Assembly: GCF_000455825.1 (NCBI RefSeq)
Contig: NZ_ATAO01000206.1
Span: forward strand, 62,001-126,000
Origin: Microbacterium maritypicum MF109
GTDB taxonomy: Bacteria; Actinomycetota; Actinomycetes; Actinomycetales; Microbacteriaceae
Reading direction: 5' to 3'
Length of the DNA stretch: 64,000 nt
The notes under the pieces are model-generated. The model was not told where the DNA came from, made no database searches, and saw only the letters and a program-made list of their open reading frames with translations. Shown one piece after another: positions 45,275 through 55,305 of this stretch. A program made the position numbers and the translations under genes. How positions within the stretch are numbered: the stretch's first letter is position 1; each line of letters opens with the position of its first letter.

Positions 45275-46789
45275 TCACTTCACGTCGTCGTCGACCCAGT
45301 CCATCGACTTGGTGATCGCCTTGCGCCACAGGCGGAGCTGGCGGTCGCGCTCGGCCTCCTCCATGGACGGCTCCCAGCGCTTGTCCTCCTGCCAGTTGGC
45401 AGAGAGGTCGTCGAGACCGTTCCAGAATCCGACCGCGAGTCCGGCCGCGTAGGCCGCACCGAGCGCCGTGGTCTCCGCGACCACCGGGCGAACGACCGGC
45501 ACGCCGAGGACGTCTGCCTGGAACTGCATGAGCGCATCATTCGCCACCATGCCGCCGTCGACCTTGAGCTCGGTGAGATCCACGCCGGCGTCCGCGTTCA
45601 CGGCATCCAGCACGTCACGCGTCTGGAAGGCGACCGCTTCTAGAGCTGCGCGAGCGATGTGGTTCTTGTTCGCGTACCGGGTGAGTCCGACGATCGCGCC
45701 TCGGGCGTCGGGACGCCAGTACGGAGCGAACAGACCGGAGAACGCCGGCACGATGTAGACCCCGCCGTTGTCCTCGACCTTGTCGGCCAACTCCTCGACC
45801 TCGGGTGCCGAGGAGATGATGCCGAGCTGGTCGCGCAGCCACTGGATCAGCGATCCGGTGACGGCGATCGAGCCTTCGAGGGCGTAATGCGTGGGCTGGT
45901 CGCCCAGCTTGTAGCCGACGGTGGTGAGCAGCCCGTTCTTCGAGTGGACGATCTCCTCGCCCGTGTTGAAGATCAGGAAGCAGCCCGTTCCGTAGGTGTT
46001 CTTGCTCTCGCCCTTCTGGAACGCCGCCTGACCGAACGTCGCCGCCTGCTGGTCGCCCAGGATGCCGGCGATCGGGGTCTCGCGAAGCAGCGAGGAGTCC
46101 TCCGCCGCGCCGTAGACCTCCGAGGACGAGCGGATCTCCGGCATCATCGACCGCGGCACACCGAAGGCCTCGAGGATGTCGTCGCGCCATTCGAGCGTCT
46201 CGAGGTCCATGAACATCGTGCGCGAGGCGTTGGTCACGTCGGTGACGTGCACTCCACCGTCGACGCCACCGGTGAGGTTCCAGAGAACCCAGCTGTCGGT
46301 CGTGCCGAAGATCAGGTCGCCGGCTTCCGCCTTCTCACGGGCACCATCGACGTTCTCCAGGATCCAGGCGATCTTGGTACCCGAGAAGTACGTGGCCAGG
46401 GGCAGACCGACGATCGGCTTGAACCGCTCGACGCCGCCGTCAGCAGCCAGTCGGTCCACGATCGCCTGGGTACGCGTGTCCTGCCACACGATCGCGTTGT
46501 AGGCGGGCTTTCCCGTGGTCTTGTCCCAGACCACCGCGGTTTCGCGCTGGTTGGTGATGCCCACTGCGGCGATGTCGTGGCGGGTGAGGTCGGCGCGGCT
46601 CAGAGCCAGGCCGATGACCTCCTGGACGTTGCGCCAGATCTCGGAGGCGTCGTGCTCGACCCAGCCGGCCTTCGGCAGGATCTGCTCGTGCTCTTTCTGG
46701 CCCGTCGCGATGATGCTGCCCTTCTTGTCGAAGATGATCGCGCGGCTCGAAGTGGTTCCCTGGTCGATGGCGAGGATGTAGTCAGCCAT
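45275..46789 (-). CDS. glpK: Glycerol kinase
   Basis: A 504-residue FGGY-family kinase that phosphorylates glycerol to sn-glycerol 3-phosphate. The N-terminal phosphate loop is [15 protein letters not shown], and [21 protein letters not shown] is the C-terminal FGGY signature. The ATG at 46789 follows AGGAGA. It is 26 bp downstream of glpF and forms the end of the glpD-glpF-glpK cluster. Confidence 0.96.
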   Translation of the reverse strand: MADYILAIDQGTTSSRAIIFDKKGSIIATGQKEHEQILPKAGWVEHDASEIWRNVQEVIGLALSRADLTRHDIAAVGITNQRETAVVWDKTTGKPAYNAIVWQDTRTQAIVDRLAADGGVERFKPIVGLPLATYFSGTKIAWILENVDGAREKAEAGDLIFGTTDSWVLWNLTGGVDGGVHVTDVTNASRTMFMDLETLEWRDDILEAFGVPRSMMPEIRSSSEVYGAAEDSSLLRETPIAGILGDQQAATFGQAAFQKGESKNTYGTGCFLIFNTGEEIVHSKNGLLTTVGYKLGDQPTHYALEGSIAVTGSLIQWLRDQLGIISSAPEVEELADKVEDNGGVYIVPAFSGLFAPYWRPDARGAIVGLTRYANKNHIARAALEAVAFQTRDVLDAVNADAGVDLTELKVDGGMVANDALMQFQADVLGVPVVRPVVAETTALGAAYAAGLAVGFWNGLDDLSANWQEDKRWEPSMEEAERDRQLRLWRKAITKSMDWVDDDVK

Positions 46790-46815
46790 TGTGTTCTCCT
46801 TTGAATTCAGGTCGT

Positions 46816-47568
46816 TCAGGCGAGGTGCAGCAGGACGGGCGCTGCAGCGGCGGCGATCGCACCACCGATGAGCGGACCGACCACCGGGACCCACGAGTAG
46901 GACCAGTCGCTGGAGCCCTTGCCCTTGATCGGGAGGATCGCGTGAGCGATACGCGGGCCGAGGTCACGCGCCGGGTTGATCGCGTAGCCGGTCGGGCCAC
47001 CGAGGGAGGCGCCGATCGCGACCACGAGGAGTGCCACGGGGAGCGCGGTGAGCGGTCCGAGGCCGCCGGGGGTGCCGACCTCGATGTCGCCGTAGTCGGC
47101 GAACGCGAAGATCACGAACACGAGCACGAAGGTACCGATGATCTCGGTGACGAGGTTCCAGCCGTACGAGCGGATCGCGGGGCCGGTCGAGAACACGCCG
47201 AGCTTGTTGGCCGGGTCGGGCTCCTCATCGAAGTGCTGCTTGTATGCGAGCCACGTGACGATGGCACCGAGGATCGCTCCGACGAGTTCAGCGGCCGTGG
47301 CCGTCAGGAACATCACGAAGCTGATCTTGCCCGCGAGCAGCAGGCCGATGCCGACGGCCGGGTTGAGGATCGCACCGGAGTAGGCGGAGACGAGCACACC
47401 GGCGAAGACCGCGAGGCCCCATCCCCAGTTGACCATCAGGAAGCCGCCGCCGAAGCCCTTGTTCTTCGCGAGGGCCACGTTGGCGACGACACCACATCCG
47501 AGCAGCACGAGCATCGCTGTGCCGACCAGCTCGGAGAGGAAGTAGAGACCGAGATTCACATCAGCCAT
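46816..47568 (-). CDS. glpF: Glycerol uptake facilitator (MIP family)
   Basis: A 250-residue aquaglyceroporin with six transmembrane segments and two NPA half-helices (LNPAVG and [10 protein letters not shown]). The aspartate following the second NPAR is the mark of glycerol-type rather than water-type channels. It lets glycerol diffuse in for GlpK, encoded 26 bp downstream. Confidence 0.93.
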   Translation of the reverse strand: MADVNLGLYFLSELVGTAMLVLLGCGVVANVALAKNKGFGGGFLMVNWGWGLAVFAGVLVSAYSGAILNPAVGIGLLLAGKISFVMFLTATAAELVGAILGAIVTWLAYKQHFDEEPDPANKLGVFSTGPAIRSYGWNLVTEIIGTFVLVFVIFAFADYGDIEVGTPGGLGPLTALPVALLVVAIGASLGGPTGYAINPARDLGPRIAHAILPIKGKGSSDWSYSWVPVVGPLIGGAIAAAAAPVLLHLA

Positions 47569-47589
47569 GTCTTCTTTGACCTTTCTTGT

Positions 47590-47615
47590 GTGTCGGGGCC
47601 CCTCTGCCCCGACAC
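47590..47615 (-). other. Perfect hairpin between glpD and glpF
   Basis: GTGTCGGGGC (47590-47599) pairs with GCCCCGACAC (47606-47615) around a six-base loop. There is no T-tract downstream on the minus strand, so it may be an RNA-stability element or a partial terminator that sets different levels of glpD and glpFK. Confidence 0.55.
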
Positions 47616-47660
47616 GTTATGGGAGTTGCGCCGCGAGGAGGGCGGCAGTCCGAGACCCCG

Positions 47661-49370
47661 TCAGCCGCGGGTGCGGGACGGGATATCGAGTCCGTGTCGT
47701 TCGTTCAGCAGCTGGCGCGTCTGCTCGAGCTCGGCGTCGTGACGCGAGCGATCCCAGCCGAGCATCGGCGCGAGCGCGTCGGCGATCTCGTCGAGGACCT
47801 CGGCATCGGCGCCACCGGTGAACGCGATGCTGGTGCGACGCAGGACGACATCCTCGAGGCGCGCCACCATCTCGTTCTGCACCATCCACTCGAGTTCGCG
47901 CGTGGAGAGGGCGCCGCCGGCAAGCGGAGCGTCCGTTCCCTGCTCGACGTACTCCCAGACCTGGGCGGCCCGGGTGCCGTAGCGGGCGAGCAGCTGATCG
48001 GCGCGGGCACCGGCGCCGGGAAGGTTCTCCTGGATCCAGATGCGCTTGGCCTTCTCGGTGCGCGGGAACTCCCGGCCGCCGCCGATCGCGCGTCCCGCGG
48101 TGGAGACGGTCCTGGTGCGGTCGATGAGGCCGAGCACGACGTCGGAGAGCGATTCGCCGAGCGCGCGGAACGTCGTCCACTTTCCGCCGACGAGGCTCAC
48201 GAGGGGGACTGCGCCCTTCTCGTCGACTTCGATGCGATAGTCGCGGGAGACGAATCCGGGAGCGGTGTCCTCATGGCGCGGCAGCGGACGGATACCAGAG
48301 AACTTGTACACGATCTGGTCGCGTGCCACGGGGATCGTCGGGAAGACGTGGTGGATCAGGTCGAAGAAGTAGTCGACCTCCTCCTCGGTGCACACCGGCA
48401 CCTCGCGCGGGTCGGCGTCGATGTCGGTGGTGCCGACCAGGACGCGTCCCTTGAGCGGGTAGATGAGCACGATGCGGCCGTCGGAGTGCTCGAAGAAGAT
48501 CTCCCGCCCCCGCGTCGCCTCGAGCAGCTCTGGGTGATCCAGCACGATGTGCGAGCCCTTGGTGCCGCCCATGAAGCGGGTGTCCGTGCCCAGCGCGTCA
48601 TTGGTGAGGTCGGTCCAGGGGCCGGAGGCATTGACGACCACGTCAGCCTGCACCGTGAACTCCGTGCCGCTCTCGCGGTCGCGGAGGACGACCTTGTCGC
48701 CGTCGCGGGCGATGGCCTCGACGTAGTTGAGAGCGTGCGCTCCCGGGTGCGCCGTGCGTCCGTCCTGCAGCACGTCGAGCGCGAGGCGCTCCGGGTCGTG
48801 CATCGAGGCGTCGTAGTACGTGGCGGTGTACTTGATCTTCGGGTCGAGCGAGGGAAGCTCGGCGAGAGACTTCTTGCGGCCGAGGAACCGATGGCGAGGC
48901 ACCATCCCTCCGTCACGGGAGAAGGTGTCGTAGATGGTGAGGCCGACCTTGATCAGGAACGCGCCCCGTTCCTGGGGCTTTCCGCTCTTGTGCGTGAGGA
49001 AGCGCAGGGGAGCGGAGAGGATGCCCGAGAATGTCGAGTAGATCGGGATGGTCGTCTGCAGCGGCTTGACGTAGTGCGGGGCGATCTTGAGCAGGCCGTT
49101 GCGCTCCTCGACGGACTCGCGCACGAGCCGGAACTCACCGTTCTCGAGGTAGCGGATCCCGCCGTGGATCATGTGGCTCGATGCGGAGGATGCGCCGGAG
49201 GCGAAGTCCCCTCGCTCGACGAGCACGACATCGACGCCCTGCAGAGCCAGGTCGCGGAACGTGGAGATGCCGTTGATCCCCCCGCCGATGACGAGGACGC
49301 TGGTGCGTCCGGATTCACGGACGGCGCGAATCTCCGCGCGCTCCGCTGACGAGTGTGTCGAATCGATCAT
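47661..49370 (-). CDS. glpD: Aerobic glycerol-3-phosphate dehydrogenase
   Basis: A 569-residue FAD enzyme that oxidises sn-glycerol 3-phosphate to dihydroxyacetone phosphate at the membrane. The FAD motif VLVIGGGINGISTFRDLA is near residues 27-44, then SSASSHMIHGGIRYLE and the GlpD signature VSLVGGKWTTFRALGE. ATG 49370 follows GAGAGG; longer in-frame extensions would run into the regulator's operator region. It is divergent from the SorC-type regulator. Confidence 0.95.
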   Translation of the reverse strand: MIDSTHSSAERAEIRAVRESGRTSVLVIGGGINGISTFRDLALQGVDVVLVERGDFASGASSASSHMIHGGIRYLENGEFRLVRESVEERNGLLKIAPHYVKPLQTTIPIYSTFSGILSAPLRFLTHKSGKPQERGAFLIKVGLTIYDTFSRDGGMVPRHRFLGRKKSLAELPSLDPKIKYTATYYDASMHDPERLALDVLQDGRTAHPGAHALNYVEAIARDGDKVVLRDRESGTEFTVQADVVVNASGPWTDLTNDALGTDTRFMGGTKGSHIVLDHPELLEATRGREIFFEHSDGRIVLIYPLKGRVLVGTTDIDADPREVPVCTEEEVDYFFDLIHHVFPTIPVARDQIVYKFSGIRPLPRHEDTAPGFVSRDYRIEVDEKGAVPLVSLVGGKWTTFRALGESLSDVVLGLIDRTRTVSTAGRAIGGGREFPRTEKAKRIWIQENLPGAGARADQLLARYGTRAAQVWEYVEQGTDAPLAGGALSTRELEWMVQNEMVARLEDVVLRRTSIAFTGGADAEVLDEIADALAPMLGWDRSRHDAELEQTRQLLNERHGLDIPSRTRG

Positions 49371-49435
49371 CGTCGACCCTCTCTTCCTTACTTGCCAACC
49401 AGCATCGACCTGTGTGACATCCCGCGCAAGCCCAC

Positions 49436-49449
49436 TGCACATATGTGCA
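49436..49449. promoter_or_regulatory. Operator-like palindrome between glpD and the SorC gene
   Basis: TGCACATATGTGCA is a perfect 14-bp palindrome, 24 bp before the regulator's ATG and 66 bp before glpD. It could be the binding site of the SorC-type protein or of a global regulator. Confidence 0.55.
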
Positions 49450-49473
49450 AGGATCGAGGGCGAGGAGGTCATC

Positions 49474-50445
49474 ATGGCCGGTGCAAGCGCGGAATCCCGC
49501 GACAGCAAGCTGATCGCGGCGCTCACCGCCGCGCAGCTCTACTACATGCAGGACAAGACGATGGAAGTCATCGCGAAAGAGCTCGGCACCTCCCGGTCCT
49601 CGGTCTCGCGGCTGCTGAGCTTCGCGCGGGAGAGCGGCCTGGTCGACATCCGGATCAACTCCCCGCTCGAACGCCTCGGCATGCTCGAGCATCGGATTCG
49701 CGACAGGCATCGGGTGGCGGCGCACGTCGTGCCGATGCCGGAGATCCTCAGCGAGGTCGAACGTCTCGAGCGCGTTGCGCTCACCGCCGGACGGCTGCTG
49801 TCGCAGTTCGTCGACTCGAACATGGTGATCGGCGTCGCATGGGGCTCGACCATCAGTGCGGTGAGTCGCGGGCTCACGCAGAAGGAGACGCACAACACGA
49901 CCTTCGTGCAGCTCAACGGGGCCGGGAACACGCAGACGACCGGCGTGGAGTACTCCAGTGACATCCTGCAACGGTTCGGCAGCGCCTTCGGTGCACAGGT
50001 CCAGCAGTTCCCCGTTCCCGCGTTCTTCGATGACCCTGCCACCCGCGAGGCCATGTGGCGTGAGCGCAGCACTCGTCGTGTGCTCGATCTGCAGGCGAAG
50101 ATGGACGTCGCCGTGTTCAGCCTCGGCTCGCCGGCCGCCGAGGTTCCGAGTCGGGTCTACGTCGGGGGCTATCTCGGACGCGATGACTATCGCAGCCTTC
50201 GGGAGGACCATGCCATCGGCGACGTCGCGACGGTTTTCTTCCGGTCCGACGGGTCCTGGCGCGACATCCGTGTGAATGCCAGAGCCACGGGTCCCGGCCT
50301 CGACCGTCTGCGTCGCGTCCCGCGTCGCGTGTGTGTCGTCTCGGGAATCCCGAAGCTGGTGAGTCTCCGCGCGGCCCTGGCCGCTGGCCTGATCACGGAT
50401 GTCGTCCTGGACGAAGGGCTCGCGAGGCGCCTCGTCGAGGACTGA
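49474..50445 (+). CDS. SorC family (sugar-binding) transcriptional regulator
   Basis: A 323-residue regulator with an N-terminal helix-turn-helix (about 17-60, MEVIAKELGTSRSSVSRLLSFAREsg) and a C-terminal SorC/DeoR sugar-phosphate-binding domain that contains GVAWGSTISAV and LNGAGNTQTTG. Binding of a phosphorylated sugar or triose derivative would switch DNA binding. Start ATG 49474 follows the strong site CGAGGAGG (49461-49468). The divergent arrangement with glpD suggests it controls the glycerol genes, a job done by GlpR in many other bacteria. Confidence 0.9.
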   Translation: MAGASAESRDSKLIAALTAAQLYYMQDKTMEVIAKELGTSRSSVSRLLSFARESGLVDIRINSPLERLGMLEHRIRDRHRVAAHVVPMPEILSEVERLERVALTAGRLLSQFVDSNMVIGVAWGSTISAVSRGLTQKETHNTTFVQLNGAGNTQTTGVEYSSDILQRFGSAFGAQVQQFPVPAFFDDPATREAMWRERSTRRVLDLQAKMDVAVFSLGSPAAEVPSRVYVGGYLGRDDYRSLREDHAIGDVATVFFRSDGSWRDIRVNARATGPGLDRLRRVPRRVCVVSGIPKLVSLRAALAAGLITDVVLDEGLARRLVED

Positions 50446-50463
50446 GTTCGCTGCCCTCGACCG

Positions 50464-51615
50464 CTAGGGCTCGTCGGTGGAGGACTCCGGCCCGGAGCGG
50501 AACTCGCGGATCAGGTGGTGCACCACCGCTGAGAGGTCGCCCCGCGCGGCATCCGCCACCGCGAGTTGTCGCGCGTAGCTTGCGCCTCCCTCCAGGATCG
50601 TGGCGATGCCGCCGAACTCGCGACCGCAGCCGAGCTCGACGGCTGTCGGGGTGAGGGCTTCGAGCGTCTCCGTCAGATGCTCGCGCACCGGGCGCTGCGT
50701 GCCGTCGGCGTCGACGATCACGCGGGCCTCCAGCCCGTAGCGCGCGGCGCGCCACTTGTTCTCGCGGTGGAACCAGGCGGGAAGCTCCGGAAGTGCCTTC
50801 CCCTCGTCGAGCTGTCGTGAGAAGTCCTCGACGAGCACCTGGACGAGCGCCGCGACCGATGCAAGTTCCGGCAGGGTGGAGAGCCCGTCGCACGCGCGGA
50901 CCTCGATGGTGCCCCAGCGCGGAGCGGGACGGATATCCCAGCGCACCTCGGTCGCGTCGGCCATGACACCCGTGCGCACCATGTCATCGAGGTAGGACTC
51001 GTACTGCGACCAGTCGTGCAGCGGCCACGGCAGGCCGGCGGTGGGAAGCTGCTGGAACACGAGTGCGCGGTTGGAGGCATATCCGGTGCGTTCTCCCGCC
51101 CAGAACGGGCTCGACGCCGCCAGCGACTGCAGGTGCGGGAGGAACCCGGCGAGAGCGTTGATGATGGGGAAGACCTTGCGCTGGTCCTCGACGCCGATGT
51201 GCACGTGGATTCCCCAGATCATCATGTTGCGTCCCCACCACTGGGTGCGCTCGATCAGGGTGTGGTAGCGCGACTTGTCCGTCACCTGTTGGTCGTACCA
51301 CTGCGCGAAGGGGTGGCTTCCGGCCGAGAGCAGCTCGACACCCGCCGGATCGGTCGCGGCCCGCACCGCGGTGATGGCGTTCGCGATGTCGTCGACCGCA
51401 TGAGCCACGGAATCGCCGATACCGCTCGTGACCTCGATCGTGTTGGTGAGCAGTTCGCCGGTGACCGTATGACGCTCGTCGGCGCTCTCGGCCTCGAGCG
51501 CGGCGAGAAGTTCGGGGGCGCGACCGACGAGGTCACCGCTCGCGGGGTCCGCGAGCATGATCTCCCATTCGAGGCCGACGGTGGACCGGGCGGATGAGGC
51601 GAACTCGAGCTTCAC
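50464..51615 (-). CDS. Carboxylate-amine ligase (YbdK-type glutamate-cysteine ligase family 2)
   Basis: A 383-residue GCS2-family ATP-dependent ligase. It begins [12 protein letters not shown] and has the WGIHVHIGV metal segment, with [12 protein letters not shown] near the centre. The family makes gamma-glutamylcysteine-like products weakly, and its actual substrate in mycothiol-producing actinobacteria is unsettled. GTG 51615 is supported by CAGACT six bases upstream (leaderless type). It is divergent from rpsP. Confidence 0.85.
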   Translation of the reverse strand: MKLEFASSARSTVGLEWEIMLADPASGDLVGRAPELLAALEAESADERHTVTGELLTNTIEVTSGIGDSVAHAVDDIANAITAVRAATDPAGVELLSAGSHPFAQWYDQQVTDKSRYHTLIERTQWWGRNMMIWGIHVHIGVEDQRKVFPIINALAGFLPHLQSLAASSPFWAGERTGYASNRALVFQQLPTAGLPWPLHDWSQYESYLDDMVRTGVMADATEVRWDIRPAPRWGTIEVRACDGLSTLPELASVAALVQVLVEDFSRQLDEGKALPELPAWFHRENKWRAARYGLEARVIVDADGTQRPVREHLTETLEALTPTAVELGCGREFGGIATILEGGASYARQLAVADAARGDLSAVVHHLIREFRSGPESSTDEP

Positions 51616-51693
51616 CCGCACAGTCTGGCACGCGAGGCATGCGACACGGCAACGGCGGTTTCCCCACGTTTCGCGCCTGGCGCGCGCATCTGG

Positions 51694-51699
51694 CAGAAT
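51694..51699 (+). promoter_or_regulatory. Probable -10 element of the rpsP promoter
   Basis: CAGAAT in the context TGGCAGAATAGATGG matches the rplS promoter context TGGCAGAATGAATGT. It would give an rpsP leader of about 120 bases. No good -35 is seen at 17 bp. Confidence 0.5.
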
Positions 51700-51825
51700 A
51701 GATGGCTGGACCACCTGCTCGACCCTCTATCCAGCAGGTGTCCACACTCATTTGAGCTTCCGCCGGGTGTGCACCCCACTCTCCAGGCGACCGGTTCGTT
51801 TCCTTCCACACAATTCAGGAGAATC

Positions 51826-52260
51826 GTGGCTGTCAAGATTCGTCTCAAGCGCCTGGGCAAGATCCGTGCGCCGTACTACCGCATCGTCGTCGCCGACTCG
51901 AAGACCAAGCGCGATGGTCGCGTGATCGAGGAGATCGGCAAGTACCACCCCACCGAGGAGCCCTCGTTCATCGAGGTCGACTCCGAGCGGGCGCAGTACT
52001 GGCTCTCCGTCGGCGCGCAGCCGACCGAGCAGGTCGCCGCCATCCTCAAGATCACGGGCGACTGGGGCAAGTTCAAGGGCGACAAGGACGCGAAGTCCAC
52101 GCTCAAGGTCGCCGAGCCGAAGGTCCCCTTCGAGATCGACGCGTCCAAGAAGTCCGTCGTCAAGCCCAAGGTCGAGAAGAAGGCCGAGGCTCCCGCTGAG
52201 GAGGCTCCCGCCGCGGCCGACGCGGAGGCCGCTGAGGCTCCCGCAGCAGACGCAGAGTAA
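51826..52260 (+). CDS. rpsP: 30S ribosomal protein S16
   Basis: A 144-residue S16. [24 protein letters not shown] is diagnostic, and the conserved part ends near residue 85. The remaining tail is Ala/Glu/Lys-rich, an extension common in actinobacteria. The GTG start has AGGAGAA at 51817-51823. A long leader of about 120 bases precedes it. khpA follows after six bases. Confidence 0.96.
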   Translation: MAVKIRLKRLGKIRAPYYRIVVADSKTKRDGRVIEEIGKYHPTEEPSFIEVDSERAQYWLSVGAQPTEQVAAILKITGDWGKFKGDKDAKSTLKVAEPKVPFEIDASKKSVVKPKVEKKAEAPAEEAPAAADAEAAEAPAADAE

Positions 52261-52266
52261 TCCGTC

Positions 52267-52497
52267 GTGCTCGCCGCCGCGCTCGAACACATCGTCAAGG
52301 GGATCGTCGATCACCCGGAGGATGTTCGCATCAACGAATCCACGTCGCCGCGAGGCGACCTCCTCGAGGTGCGCGTGCACCCCGATGACCGTGGACGCGT
52401 GATCGGGCGCGGCGGCCGCACTGCGAAGGCCCTTCGCACCCTCGTCAGCGCACTCGCTGACGGGCGTCGGGTCCGCGTCGATGTCGCGGACGACTGA
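52267..52497 (+). CDS. khpA: KH-domain RNA-binding protein KhpA
   Basis: A 76-residue single KH domain protein. The segment VIGRGGRTAKALRTLVSA carries the GxxG-type RNA-binding loop. It binds structured RNAs and partners with KhpB in other bacteria. GTG start, between rpsP and rimM, as usual for this operon. Confidence 0.92.
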   Translation: MLAAALEHIVKGIVDHPEDVRINESTSPRGDLLEVRVHPDDRGRVIGRGGRTAKALRTLVSALADGRRVRVDVADD

Positions 52498-52498
52498 C

Positions 52499-53098
52499 GT
52501 GGTGCCGAAGGACCGCAATCAGGGCAAGAACCAGTTGCGTGTCGGACGCCTCGTCAAGGCGCACGGACTCAAGGGTGGGCTCAAGCTCGAGCTGTACACG
52601 GACAACCCCGAGGGTCGTTTCACCCCCGGTGCCGGATTCACCTTGCAGGTGCCCGAGGCATCTCCGTGGCACGGCAAGCAGATCACGGTGCGCGAGTACC
52701 GCGTGATGAACGGCAATCCCGTCGTCTTCTTCGAAGACGTCGACGACCGTGACGCCGCCGACAGCCTCGTCAGGGCGATCCTCTGGATCGACCAGGACGC
52801 TGACGAGGTCGAGGACGACGCATGGTTCGACCATCAGCTCGTCGGACTCGATGTCGTCCGAGACGACACGGTCATCGGGCGGGTCATACGGGTTGAGCAC
52901 TTCCCGGCACAGGATCTCCTCATCGTCAAGGCCGGCGAAGACGAGGTCATGGTTCCGTTCGTCGCCGCCATCGTCCCGACCGTCGATGTGCAGGAGGGCC
53001 GCGTCATCGTGACGCCGCCGCCGGGACTCTTCGAAGAGATCGCAGAGATCGCGGACGCCGAGCCACAGGTCGCCCCGGACGCCGACGCGTCCGCGTGA
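52499..53098 (+). CDS. rimM: Ribosome maturation factor RimM
   Basis: A 199-residue RimM that helps assemble the 30S head near S19. The N-terminal barrel starts RVGRLVKAHGLKGGLKLELYTDNPE, and the PRC barrel has DHQLVGLDVV and HFPAQDLLIV. The start is ambiguous: GTG 52499, GTG 52502 or ATG 52481 (the last overlapping khpA), with no clear ribosome binding site. The operon continues with trmD. Confidence 0.93.
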   Translation: MVPKDRNQGKNQLRVGRLVKAHGLKGGLKLELYTDNPEGRFTPGAGFTLQVPEASPWHGKQITVREYRVMNGNPVVFFEDVDDRDAADSLVRAILWIDQDADEVEDDAWFDHQLVGLDVVRDDTVIGRVIRVEHFPAQDLLIVKAGEDEVMVPFVAAIVPTVDVQEGRVIVTPPPGLFEEIAEIADAEPQVAPDADASA

Positions 53099-53117
53099 CC
53101 GCTGATACGGTTCCTCC

Positions 53118-53837
53118 GTGCGCATCGACGTCCTCTCCATCTTCCCGTCCTACTTCGACGGCCTGACGCTGTCCCTGCTCGGGAAGGCGCAGAGCACGGG
53201 TCTCATCGACCTGCGTGTGCGAGACCTGCGCGACTGGACCTCGGACCGTCACCGGACGGTGGACGACACGCCGTACGGCGGCGGCGCCGGCATGGTCATG
53301 AAGCCGGAGCCCTGGGGGCTCGCGCTCGACGAGATCGCCGGTTCCTCCGACACCGAGGACGGGCAGCGACCGACCATCATCTTCCCGTCGCCGGCGGGGG
53401 AGGTCTTCACCCAGAAGACCGCACGTGAGTTGGCGACCCGTGAGCATCTCGTCTTCGGCTGTGGTCGTTACGAGGGCATCGACGAGCGCGTGTTCGAGTT
53501 CGCCGCCGATCTCGGCGAGGTCCGGTTGATCAGCCTCGGCGACTACGTCCTCAATGGGGGCGAGGTCGCGACCATGGCGATGATCGAGGCGATCGGCCGA
53601 CTCATCCCCGGTGTCGTCGGCAACCCCGAGAGCCTCGTCGAGGAGTCGCACGAGGACGGACTGCTGGAGTATCCGTCCTACACGAAGCCCGCGTCATGGC
53701 GTGAGCGTGCCGTGCCGGACGTTCTGCTCAGCGGCAATCATGCCGCGATCGCCGCCTGGCGTCGCGAGCAGCAGTTCGTGCGGACCCGAACCCGTCGACC
53801 CGACCTGCTTGCGGAGGGCGAAGCCGCGTCATCGTGA
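53118..53837 (+). CDS. trmD: tRNA (guanine(37)-N1)-methyltransferase
   Basis: A 239-residue TrmD that methylates G37 next to the anticodon and prevents frameshifting. The trefoil-knot signatures are [31 protein letters not shown] and [16 protein letters not shown] 53118 follows TACGGT by six bases, so it may also be expressed from its own leaderless transcript as well as from the rpsP operon. Confidence 0.96.
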   Translation: MRIDVLSIFPSYFDGLTLSLLGKAQSTGLIDLRVRDLRDWTSDRHRTVDDTPYGGGAGMVMKPEPWGLALDEIAGSSDTEDGQRPTIIFPSPAGEVFTQKTARELATREHLVFGCGRYEGIDERVFEFAADLGEVRLISLGDYVLNGGEVATMAMIEAIGRLIPGVVGNPESLVEESHEDGLLEYPSYTKPASWRERAVPDVLLSGNHAAIAAWRREQQFVRTRTRRPDLLAEGEAASS

Positions 53838-53884
53838 TCGACGGGCAGATCTGAATCCCGTCGGGCCCGGCGTCAACGTCCGCC

Positions 53885-54478
53885 TCAGAGAATCCGCTCG
53901 GACCGGCGTTCGATATCGAAGACCACACCGTGCGGATGCCGTAGACCGAGCGCACTCGATGCGTCCAGCCCTCGCAACTCCGCGCGCAGCATGCGTCCGA
54001 TCATCTCGTGGCTCACGAGCAGGGGGACGCCCTCGGCCGCCCACCCGCAGTTGCTGAGCGCCTTCCGCGCCCGAGACCTGGCCTGCGCGTAGCTCTCCCC
54101 GCCCGGGAATGCCCAGCCGTAGCGGTTGGCGGCGCGTTCCTCTCTGGCGGTCGGGTAGACCTCGTCGATCTCTTCCCATGTCATCCCGGCGAGCTCACCG
54201 TGGTCGAGCTCTGCGAGCTCCGGCACCTCGATCAGTTCCGCTCCGATCCGATCGGCGATGATGATCGCCGTCCGCATCGCTCTGCCGAGAGGGCTGGTGC
54301 ACACGGTGAGCACGTGAGCGCCCACGAGTCTGTCCGCGATCGCGTGGGCGTGGGCGACACCGGCCTCTGTCAGTGGAGAGTCGAGCTGGCCTTGGAGTCG
54401 GTGCTCGACGTTCCACACGGTCTGCCCGTGCCGAGCGAGGAGCACACGCTCCGGCACATGACGGTCCTGCGGAATCAT
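53885..54478 (-). CDS. Histidine phosphatase family protein
   Basis: A 197-residue phosphoglycerate-mutase-like phosphatase. The catalytic histidine is in LLARHGQTVWN, with the second histidine in LVSHEMIGR. The substrate is unknown: the family includes broad phosphatases and cobalamin or mycolate-related enzymes. CATTCT six bases before the ATG may be a -10. It is divergent from the methyltransferase gene. Confidence 0.88.
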   Translation of the reverse strand: MIPQDRHVPERVLLARHGQTVWNVEHRLQGQLDSPLTEAGVAHAHAIADRLVGAHVLTVCTSPLGRAMRTAIIIADRIGAELIEVPELAELDHGELAGMTWEEIDEVYPTAREERAANRYGWAFPGGESYAQARSRARKALSNCGWAAEGVPLLVSHEMIGRMLRAELRGLDASSALGLRHPHGVVFDIERRSERIL

Positions 54479-54549
54479 GGATTCAGAATGGCATACGCCG
54501 CAGTTCCCGGACCCGTGGGTTGTGAGATGAGCCTTGATAACGTCGATTC

Positions 54550-55287
54550 ATGCCTGAACATGCGCTCGCAAGGTCGTTCGAGATCATCGGTGACGATTAC
54601 GACAGATACCGCCCCGGATTCCCGGAGGCAGCGGCGGCCATGATCGTTCCGACAACCGTCGACGTCGGGCTGGACCTGGGTGCCGGGACCGGCAAGTTCA
54701 CCGAACTGCTCGTCGATCGTGCGCGGCGCACGGTGGCCGTGGAGCCGTCGGAGCGCATGCTGCAGGTGCTGCGAGTCAAACTCCCCGACGTGGAAGCTCA
54801 GATCGGAGCAGCGGAGCGGATTCCGCTCGGGGACGCGTCAGTGGACGTCGTCACGGTTGCCCAGGCCTTCCACTGGTTCGATCGTGACGCGGCCTGCGAC
54901 GAGATCGCTCGCGTGCTGGTCCCCCGAGGGGCGCTCGGGCTGCTCTGGAATCGCTCCGATCCGACGTGCACCTGGGACCGGGCTTGTCACCGCATCGCTC
55001 ATCCGGCGGTGTCCGAGGCCGACGCGACGACCGACGGTGCGGCTGAAGAGCTTCCCCATTTCGAACTCGTCCGTCGGGAGGAGATCCAGTGGGCCGAGCG
55101 CATCTCGCGCGAACACTATCTTCGTCGATGGGCGACGGTGAGCAGCCTGCTCGTCGCCGAGGAGTCGACGCGTGCGCGGATGCTGGGGGAGATCGGGGCG
55201 GTGCTCGACAGTTCAGCGGACACGCGTGGAAGAGAGATGCTCGACCTTCCGCAGGTCACGGACGTGTACGTCTATCGCCGCGCCTGA
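54550..55287 (+). CDS. Class I SAM-dependent methyltransferase
   Basis: A 245-residue methyltransferase_11-type protein. The SAM-binding motif VGLDLGAGTGKFTELL is near residues 38-53, and DVVTVAQAFHWFD is the motif following the acidic post-I loop. The substrate is unknown. TAACGT (54538-54543) lies six bases before the ATG, which fits a leaderless mRNA. Confidence 0.88.
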   Translation: MPEHALARSFEIIGDDYDRYRPGFPEAAAAMIVPTTVDVGLDLGAGTGKFTELLVDRARRTVAVEPSERMLQVLRVKLPDVEAQIGAAERIPLGDASVDVVTVAQAFHWFDRDAACDEIARVLVPRGALGLLWNRSDPTCTWDRACHRIAHPAVSEADATTDGAAEELPHFELVRREEIQWAERISREHYLRRWATVSSLLVAEESTRARMLGEIGAVLDSSADTRGREMLDLPQVTDVYVYRRA

Positions 55288-55305
55288 GAGAACGGCCGCA
55301 CTCGA

